Source: Yamagishiella unicocca
Lineage: Eukaryota; Chlorophyta; Chlorophyceae; Chlamydomonadales; Volvocaceae
DNA: 64,000 bases
Direction: 5' to 3'
Assembly: GCA_003116995.1 (NCBI GenBank)
Contig: BDSL01000002.1
Span: 496,001-560,000, forward strand
Shown: one piece after another, positions 55,801 to 62,700 of the stretch
How the letters are laid out: each line of letters opens with the position of its first letter
How positions within the stretch are numbered: the stretch's first letter is position 1
Notes under the pieces: generated by a model
What the model was told of the DNA's origin: nothing
Seen by the model: only the letters and a program-made list of their open reading frames with translations
Databases searched by the model: none
Program-made: the position numbers and the translations under genes

Positions 55801-57161
55801 CGCTGCCAGAAAGCCGCAACGATGGAGGGGAGCTCCTGTGGGTCGGCGCTGACGGAGCCGTCCGGGCGCTGGAGGGCGGGGATGGTGCGGCAGGCCGCGG
55901 GCGGGCGGAGGTGGCGGGTGATGGTGGGGGAGGGCCGTTCACCGGTGCGAAGCCACGTGTGGCGGGTCCGGCGGGCGACACCAGCGGTGGCACGTTGGGC
56001 GGCGGCCGCTTCGGCGGAGCGGGCCACGACTGCGGCGGGGAGGGCCGCCGGCTGTCCCGCCTCAACCGCGGCCAGGGCAGCCTCAGCAGCCGCCCCGGCG
56101 GCCGCTTCAACCCCAACCGCACATGTCCGCCTGGCGCGGGCGGTGAGGTTGAGGCGGGCTGCAGAGACCCGGAGGGCCCGTTTGAAGCCCGGCCACCAGT
56201 CGAGGAGGTGGGCGGGGGCGGTGGGGGCCGCCGCCACCGCGGTGGCCAGCCAGGTGCCAAGCTGCTGCTGCAGGTCGGCATGGTCGAGGAAGTGGAGCCG
56301 GGTCTTACGTAGGCCGGGGCCGGGGGGCTGGGAGCCAAGGGCAGGGAGGAGGTGGGTGACGACCAGGCGGTGGTCCGAGGGGGGCCCAGGGGCGACGAAG
56401 GCGGCACGGACGGAGGCCGCCAGCTGCGGGGAGGCCAGGAGGCGGTCGATGCGGGAGGCGCCGGAGGGATGGAAATAGGTGTAGGAGCGGCGAGAGGGGT
56501 GGGCGCGGCGAAAAACATCCACCAGGCCGGGGCAGGCAGCAGTGAAAGCGGAGGAGGTGAGGACATCGGCCGGACGTCCTGCGGCCGCAAGGCAGTCCAG
56601 GGCGGGGTCGACCACGAAGTTGAAGTCGGCCGCCCAGATGTGGTGGCCGGGGAGGGCGGCGACGGGGCGGAGGGACTGGTGGATGAAGGCGCGTTGGGCT
56701 GCCGCGAGGCTGGAGGGCAGGTAGGCGGTGAGGAGGGTGAAGGCGTGGCCGCCCCACAGGACTGGGAGGTGGAGGAGGCGGCCGTCGGGGGACCCGGTGA
56801 GGGCGGGTGCGGGGCCGGGGAAGGAAAGGGCTCCAGAGGCCACCAGGGAGAGGCGGACGAGGATGGCGACGCCCCCCCGGCATGCAGACGGTGCGGGATT
56901 CCACCAGGAGACCCACTGACCCAGGTGCAGCGCCCGGGAGACGTCGTGGAGGCCAGCACGTGCAAGGGGGACCGCCGCCGCTGTGACGTGGGTCTCCTGC
57001 AGGCAGATGACGTCCAGCGACTGTCGGGCCCAGCAGCGGAGGAGGGCCGCGAGCCGTGGCGAGTGGCCACTGGGGGCCGAGCCGAGAAAACCCCGGATGT
57101 TGTGCGACCCGATCCGGAGGGGGCGAGAGTCGGGCCGGGCGCCGTGGTGCTGGCGCACCAT
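52830..57161 (-). CDS. LINE ORF2: AP endonuclease, reverse transcriptase, zinc-binding tail
   Basis: About 1,443 residues from an ATG that overlaps the ORF1 stop (TAATG at 57163-57159). Endonuclease (about 15-280): IGSHNIRGF, the metal-binding QETH, AADFNFVVDPALD, SRIDRLLAS and the closing SDHRLV. Reverse transcriptase (about 520-810): GADSLPTEIY, ANYRPITLLDTDYR, VVFLDFQKAYDTVDR, GVRQGCPAAPLLY and the catalytic SQYADDCTPLL. Near the C-terminus a zf-RVT-like motif is seen (PCPCGASMATGRRRHHFWEC). The protein nicks DNA and copies the element RNA in place (target-primed reverse transcription). All catalytic residues I can check are present, so this copy may still encode an active enzyme. Confidence 0.92.
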   Translation of the reverse strand: MVRQHHGARPDSRPLRIGSHNIRGFLGSAPSGHSPRLAALLRCWARQSLDVICLQETHVTAAAVPLARAGLHDVSRALHLGQWVSWWNPAPSACRGGVAILVRLSLVASGALSFPGPAPALTGSPDGRLLHLPVLWGGHAFTLLTAYLPSSLAAAQRAFIHQSLRPVAALPGHHIWAADFNFVVDPALDCLAAAGRPADVLTSSAFTAACPGLVDVFRRAHPSRRSYTYFHPSGASRIDRLLASPQLAASVRAAFVAPGPPSDHRLVVTHLLPALGSQPPGPGLRKTRLHFLDHADLQQQLGTWLATAVAAAPTAPAHLLDWWPGFKRALRVSAARLNLTARARRTCAVGVEAAAGAAAEAALAAVEAGQPAALPAAVVARSAEAAAAQRATAGVARRTRHTWLRTGERPSPTITRHLRPPAACRTIPALQRPDGSVSADPQELPSIVAAFWQRICTAPAGDPRARQRVLQALRALGRRCPPAAVDALGAPVVTPAEVLAAIHTAPPGRSPGADSLPTEIYQHYAPTLAPVLAAVFTAFAATDRAPAGFLDGVITSFFKDQDPTLPANYRPITLLDTDYRTLARVLARRLLPVLGDTIDPVQTAFLQHRRISDSVLLLQLLPALLRAESRSCVVVFLDFQKAYDTVDRAFLLECLDALGVGPGCLAWVRRLLQGTRSAALVNGHLSGWVPITAGVRQGCPAAPLLYLAPGQALLSWLQHEAIGISLADLRLTASQYADDCTPLLRDAADVPRFLAAMDTFHAASGQQLNLRKVKLLPLPGGPRAIPAAAPPPACPTAASAPPLPPTPVATAAPLAAPDAGLAPRLAVVPSASTLGITFTAGAPGPYPVDLDRVYSRLQRAATLPLSAFGRAFAASGYALSRVLYHMEFVGLPPPGLRAALQATTAAFVDRRCTPAAHQARTNRVPAGAGLLYLALPPSAGGFGLLPLEAHVRARHAVLAVRGLAGACGLLPSAPQWPQLLLALLRHGHPAAHPLCLLPLHGDARTTAAPLVLGRPLPRGSPALAQLITALAHLPPITILDPTLAAPGPWCFSAPLWGNPLLVDATGRGLETDFPDLAQLRGLDTVGVAVQCYNALGRVRTALAVAAAGGPPAIRCTEYLRLDVLRDVLRLSPAHPVPASMRDGATGLARVDALVGRLPATWAIAALLVLAAPGGAAAAPPAADAWGRLARCVGWRVGPAAIPLVSLTVKSATILQLGPAFAALAAKHTAFLQEAWEAPLPPAALASTLREFQATLVRLWRLRWDNTHKEPLWRLAMNGFHGFPMHAALLARGSPTTPCPCGASMATGRRRHHFWECVVALSLRDELVEAMGGAVVLLPQHLWLGRPPLGVHPLVWDVVCLAAVAALGLGLRLLFRVQAGAPGGRMPVVRVCAAVTADFWARLSAFAELGLAPRGWGAIPSDHPFLAASPAGEVVFPGRPGAEE

Positions 57162-58878
57162 TAGTGCATGAAGCCTCCCAGGACGCCGTCGTAGCGGACG
57201 ACATCGACCCAGGCGGGCGGGGGGGCGCGGGGGGCGGGGGCGGCGGTGGCGGAGCGGTCGCCAGGCTGGGGGCGTCGAGGACAGCGCCCATGTCCACCTC
57301 ATCGTCGAGGAGGGCGCCGGGCAGGTAGGCGAGGCGAGGGCGCTGGCGTCGTGGCAAGGCCTCCACATCGACAGGCGGGTCCAGGGGGTGGCCACGGGTG
57401 TCAGCCGCCGCAGGGGGGGGGGCGGCGGGAGGGGCGGGGGAGAGGCCCGCAGGAGCCCGGGGAGCCGGGGTCCCCGCCACAGAGGCCGCGCCAGCACCGG
57501 GGGAGGTGGGGAGGGCAGGGGGTGCAAGCGGCGCCGGGGGCTCGGCCAGCTGCAGGTGCAGCTGTGCACCCTCCGCGCACGGGGCCACCAGCGGCCCGGT
57601 GGTGGTAGGGGCGGCAGGGCCGCCGGAGCCGCTGGGGCCACCAGAGCCGTTGGGGCCGCCGGAGCCAGTGGGGTCGCCGGAGCCAGTGGGGCCGCCGGAG
57701 CCGGTGGGGCCGCCGGAGCCAGTGGGGCCGCCGGAGCCGGTGGGGCCGCCGGAGCCGGCGGGGCCGCCGGAGCCGGGGGGCCGCCGGAGCCGGTGGGGCC
57801 GCCGGAGCCGGTGGGGCCGCCGGATCCGGTGGGGCCGCCGGAGCCGGGGGGGCCGCCGGAGACGGGGGGGCCGCCTGAGCCGGTGCGGGCGCCGGAGCCG
57901 CTGGGGCCACCAGAGCCGTTGGGGCCGCCGGAGACGGGGTTGCCGCCGGAGCCGTTGAGGCCGCCGGAGCCGCTGGGGCCGCCGGAGCCGTTGGGGCTGC
58001 CGGAGCCGGTGGGGCCGCCGGAGGTGCTGGGGGTACCCATGGCCCCTGGGCGAGCCGGGGTGGCCACCGGGGCACGAGGGCCCCCCCAGGCGGGAGCACG
58101 GCCGGCCGCGACAGGGGCGGTCTGGGCACGGCGGGCGCAGTCCCGAGCGGCGGCCTGCTGGGCCTGGTAGACATCCATGTCGATGGTCCCCAGGCGCACC
58201 TTGAACGGGACGGCACCGCGGACGTCCAGGGTAAGGGGCAGGGCTGCAGGCAGGACGGTATCGGGCGGCAGGGTCACCAGCCAGCGGTCCCGGATCACCA
58301 GGGCTTCGGGGATCCGGCAGAGGGTGTACGGGGTGGCGGAGAGGACGGAAGCGCCGAGGCTGGCCGCCATCTGGGCGCGGATACTGGCTGCGGAGAGCGC
58401 CGCGGGCCAGCCCGAGGTCAGCAGGGTCAGGGGGCGGGGGCGGAGGTAGCGGTCGCCGGTGGCAGCCGACCAGACGAGGGGAGGTGCGTCCCGTTGGATA
58501 GCCGAGGTGGTGAGGCAGCTGTGGGCATCCAGGAGGAGGGCGAGCTGCGCGATCAGAGGCGGGTCGAAGACCAGGTCGAAACGGAGGGAGAGACCCCCCG
58601 GGACGTTGACGAGGGGGCAGCCGCCCACACCACCGGGGGCGGTGAGGCCGTGGGCTGCGGCGAAGGCGAACACCGGCTGCAGGCCCTTCAGGAGGGAGCG
58701 CAGGAAGGGGTCGGTGCGGCCGGCCACCGTGTTGGCCCGAGAGCCGCGCACGATGGCGGTGAAGGAGGCGACCACCAGGCGCGATTGCCCCACCTCCCGG
58801 GCCAAGCCAGGGACACAGTCGACGGGGATGGCGGACGGGGCCGAGCGAGCGCCGCCAGTGCTAGCACCGGCACCACGC
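57161..58878 (-). pseudogene. LINE ORF1 with frame slips in repeat tracts and no start
   Basis: The first part (58878 to about 57780) encodes an ordered region with CPLVNVPGGLSLRFDLVFD, and then an 18-base-periodic SGGPTG linker. At 57774-57780 one base is missing from the 18-base period within a G run, so the SGGP frame continues in another frame. That frame gives GPLVAPCAEGAQLHLQL and YLPGALLDDEVDMGAVLDA. A second slip in the G run at about 57213-57240 leads to AWVDVVRYDGVLGGFMH and the TAA at 57163-57161. By chance the original frame also stays open and fuses with ORF2. ORF1 proteins of LINEs bind the element RNA; the domain type here is unclear. Confidence 0.6.
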
Positions 58879-59451
58879 TGTCACGACACACAGCGTGTTG
58901 TGCAGGGCGGGTGAGCCTACGGAAGACTGAGGATTCGCTGCCCCAGAGGCCGCCTGGCTGCCGGACGTGGCACCGACGCGCGTGCGTCGGCTCTTGGGTG
59001 AAGAGAGCGAAAAGACTGCCGGTTACGGCTGAGCAATCAACACACTGCGACGTGCAAGTTGTGGATGCTGTTGAGAGAATGGGCGGAGGTACGCACTAGT
59101 CTTACAGCGATGTGTCAGTACAGGGCTGTTTCTTCCAGACTTTGTTAGTTTGTGGCGACAAACTCCGCTGCCTGGGCATTCCAGGCAGCGGGCCTAGGTG
59201 CGCTCCCGAACGTGGCTAACTGCCATCCCTGGAGCACATCTACCAATGCTGCCGACACATGCACATGTGTCCGTTGGCTTCACATCTACTGTAACGATAG
59301 CTCTAATATAACTACCGTAATTACCGGCAATCAAAGCCGTGTAACTACATCTACCAGACAACGCTAACCGCAGGGCGCAACTCATGCCCTTAGCGTACGG
59401 CAACCAACGCACTCTGCACGCGCTGTGATGGTTACGCGCTGTGTCGTGACA
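58879..59451. mobile_element. 573-bp block with perfect 11-base inverted ends (LTR-like or MITE-like)
   Basis: It begins TGTCACGACAC and ends GTGTCGTGACA, an exact inverted pair with the TG...CA border of LTRs; with two inserted bases the match extends to 15 (TGTCACGACAC(AC)AGCG). GC flanks it on both sides. It contains no open frame of note. It could be the LTR of the neighbouring gypsy element, a solo LTR, or a small DNA element that cut off the LINE's 5' end. Confidence 0.5.
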
Positions 59452-59503
59452 GCTGTCACGACACACAGCGTGTTGTGCAGGGCGGGTGAGCCTACGGAAG
59501 ACT
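59452..59503. repeat. 52-base direct repeat and palindrome at the block border
   Basis: This 52-base stretch, which starts GCTGTCACGACACACAGCG, is an exact copy of 58877-58928. Its junction with the preceding block makes a perfect 24-base palindrome at 59441-59464 centred on GACAGCTGTC. On the minus strand the copy is immediately preceded by a polypurine tract (CTGGGGGGGGAG, 59513-59502), which is what a gypsy element has next to its 3' LTR. Confidence 0.8.
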
Positions 59504-59760
59504 CCCCCCCCAGCTGAAGCCTAGGGGAAGCTGCTCTAAGGTAGCACAGCACAACGCATAGGTCCGTCTCACGGCCTAACATGGGCCTAATGGCCAACAG
59601 GTTCGTCACTGCAGAACTCCTCTCAGGAGGGCAAGCACACAAACCAGAACACGCAAGCTCAAAGGCTCAGAAACTGCAAACAGCTAACGACAAAACAGGG
59701 CCCCGCAACGACTGGGCAACGAACTGCCCCCCCTGATCGCGCTCTACACCCAGTGCAACA
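59504..59760 (-). other. 3' untranslated region of the gypsy element
   Basis: Between the polyprotein stop and the polypurine tract there are about 257 bases without coding content. Right after the stop codon the minus strand reads TGTTGCACTGGG, an alternative but weaker candidate for an LTR start. Confidence 0.45.
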
Positions 59761-62700
59761 CTACATCATCACCCACGGTCCATCCACAGCCTCGCTCGTC
59801 CTGAGCATTTGCTTGCGAAGGCAGCGGCTCGCGAACACTACTACCCACATGCACCTCTTGCCCATGCGCCCGCGTGGCAAGCCCATGATGAGTGCTAGGC
59901 GCCCAGCCTTGGCAAGCGACTGCAGATAACCGCGACGCACGTCATGCGCGTCCGTGACATAGTGCCCAGGCACGTGAAATGCGACTACTGGTGCAAAGCT
60001 AACAGCGAGAGGCAAAGCTAGATCTAGCATGGCAAACCACGGCGAGGCTACGATCGCATCATAACTCCACACATCCTGCACACGTCTATAAAACCCAGGC
60101 TGCAGCGCATCCTCGTGACGCTCAGCTTCATGCCCCTCGAACACATCGTTGCGGTACGTCATGTACCCTTTCTGCCTAAACACGCGAGCTATAGTCCCAG
60201 TCCCACTCCACGGATCCAGTACCCCAGTGCACTTGCTGAAGTCAACCACCTGCAGCAGCGGTTCCAGCTCCGCGGTGATTGTTGACACACACTCAGGTTG
60301 GTTGGGAGTGGCCTGGCCGGCTCGTTGCAGGAACAGTGGCCCGGCTGGCACGCGGTTGACCAACCGCCCCACCAGATTGGCTGAGGGCTCCCCGTGCGGC
60401 ATGAGCTTCGCAAGCGCCCCGCGCACGCCCGCAACTGTACCCAGGTCCCACTTGTCCGGAAGCGACTCCATGCTGACTGCCAGAGCGGTGCGACTGCTAC
60501 GCCGGCCCCGATCCTTTGCTGGTTCAGGGGCCAGATGCTTGCGCAGCTCCGCCAGTGACATACACTCCGTGCTGCCGTCGGTGTAGCGCACCTCGTAGGC
60601 CTTGGGTCGAGCATCCTGACCCAGGAAATGAGCCTCTCCCCCGAGCACAGAGTCCTCCAGCGTCACCGGGTCGGTGTACTTACGTCGTACGGCCCGCCCG
60701 TCCAGAGCCGACGCCGCTGCCAAGCGGCGTCGCTGATCAGCGCTGAGGAAAATCTGCGGTGCGGGAATGGCAGCTTCCGGGAGGGGTTTGACCGACAGCT
60801 GCTCCGCGGTGATGCCTGACGTGATGCACTCCGGGCAGACCCAGGCGCCAGCAGGCACAGTCTTCAGCGGTGGCTTAAGGCAATGCGTGTGCCATCCGGT
60901 GCCACACCCGTCACAGAGCAACATGACCTCCTCCTTATCCGGGAACCCACAGACTTCGCATGCTAAGTTCAGCGACGGCACTGCGAGCCTGGGGTCCTCG
61001 ATGGGGTCCAAGTCGGGAAGGTGGCACGGCCTGAGGTTGGTGACATTCTCCTTGCGTTCCGTACTGCACCGGCCCCGCAAAGTGGCCACCCCTGCTGCCG
61101 TCACCTCGATGACACGAAGGACGTTCTCCCTGGTCGGAACTTGAAGAGTGCTACGGCGGTTGCGCTCCACAACATACACGTAGTCACCTGGCTCATAACG
61201 ACCGAAACGCGGCTTATATCCGCCCGCGCGCACCCGAGCATACCGGTGCTTGTCGCGATGCTGGGCGATCAGGAGATTGCCCGCAGCAGCTGGCATCATG
61301 TGGCGCACCGCCTCAGCGCGCAGCGTGAGGTATTGGTGAAAGTGCGCCTCCTGTGCCACATCCAACGGCGCTTCGAACCGTTGACGCAGGGCTGGCGGTA
61401 CGACTGGCTCCACCCCGTAGAGCAGCACGTACGGCGAGAAACCTGTTGAGGCTTGTGGCGAGCAGTTGTAGCCAAGAGTCAGCCAGGGCAAGTAGTCATC
61501 CCAGTTACGCGCTGAGCCTTCAGCCGCACAGGACTTGCAGAGCGACCGTTTCAACACCTGCACTATCCGCTCCGATGCTCCATCGGCTTGGGGATGGTTA
61601 GGCGAGGTGCGGCGATGATCGATGAGACACTGCTCGCACAGCGCCGCGAAGCAGCCTTCCCACTCAGTGCCCCTATCGGTGACCACCTCTGCTGGGGCTG
61701 AGAACCGTGACAGCACTCGCTCCAGGAACGCACGACCAGTCTCATTGGCGGTCTTGTTCGGTAGGGCTATGAGCTCCACATGCTTGGTGAAGTGCTCAAT
61801 GCACACCATGACCATGGTGTTGCCTCTAGCCGTGGTGGGGAAGGGACCAGCCAAGTCACAACCCCAACGATAGAAGGGGCCCCGTATAGGCAACGGCTGG
61901 AGCTCCTCCGGCCGCACGTTGCTGGTCGTGTTCACTTGGTCACACAGCTTGCACGAGCCAACCACGTTGCTGACATCCCGGGTCATACCTGGCCACCAGA
62001 AGCTCGTCTGCAGGAGTCCGAGAGTGCGCCGCACCCCGAAGTGCCCCAGCTTGCTGTGCGTCTGCTCGACGATCTCCCGGCGGCGACCCGGCTCAGGCAC
62101 CTCACGCGCAGTGCCATTGGGCATGATGCGGTGCAGGGTCGTCCCGGCCAGGCGGTACGACCGAGCGCGCTTGTTGACCCGTCGCTGCTCATCCGCCGGT
62201 AGCTCCTTGCTGAAATTGCCGTGCCGCAGTAGGTGGTGCAGCTGCGGGTCGTCCCATGGGTCCGTGAGCTCCGCTGACGGCTGGAGGTCAGTGGTGGCTG
62301 CAACCTCCGCGAGCAGCACTGTGCAATGCTCCAAAGCTGGTGCTGCCCGCGTCGCCATCGCCAGATAAGCTGCCGGCCTATCCGCTGAGTCCAGAGACAC
62401 TTCCCCCCCCTGCGGAAAGGCCGGGGGCTCAATGGCGTAGCGGGGACGTAAATTCGCCATGTGGTGAGGCGTGAGGAAGGCACGCTGTAAGGCTTGAGCA
62501 AAGGCGAAGATTTGGGCGGCGGCAGGCAGCGAGACCCCCCGGGCCATGACCTGCCGCCGAAGCGCATCGTCGATGCCTGCTGTGGCTGCCCCCGGCAGCC
62601 CCAGCACGCCCTCCAGCTCTGCAGGGGTCAGCTGAGCCTGGCCCCCCGGGCCAGGCAGCATGACGCTGAAGACATCTCCTGGTGGCAACACTAACGGGCG

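Larger units (their letters stand above)
51815..58878 (-). mobile_element. L1-like LINE retrotransposon, 5'-incomplete
   Basis: On the minus strand it consists of ORF1 (58878-57161, broken), ORF2 (57161-52830, intact) and a 3' UTR reaching about 51815. The endonuclease is of the AP type and the reverse transcriptase has YADD, which places it with L1/Tx1-like LINEs known from Chlamydomonas. ORF1 has no ATG start and is cut at 58878 by the block next to it. The 3' end lacks a poly-A run; related fragments in the window end near TGTAA. The long uninterrupted ORF2 suggests a young copy. Confidence 0.85.

Noticed and set aside
53226..57600. Long plus-strand frames opposite the LINE ORF2
   Set aside because: They arise from GC-rich codon bias on the other strand and show no domain; the minus strand has complete endonuclease and reverse transcriptase motifs.
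52830..58805. One single 1,991-codon LINE protein
   Set aside because: The first codon is TTG, not ATG; the linker changes codon meaning after a one-base loss in an 18-base repeat; and another frame gives a proper ORF1 end with TAATG at the ORF2 start.
59472..59759. 288-bp LTR starting TGTTGCACTGGG just after the gypsy stop
   Set aside because: Its ends match only loosely as inverted repeats, and the polypurine tract lies inside it and not before it. Kept only as an alternative.
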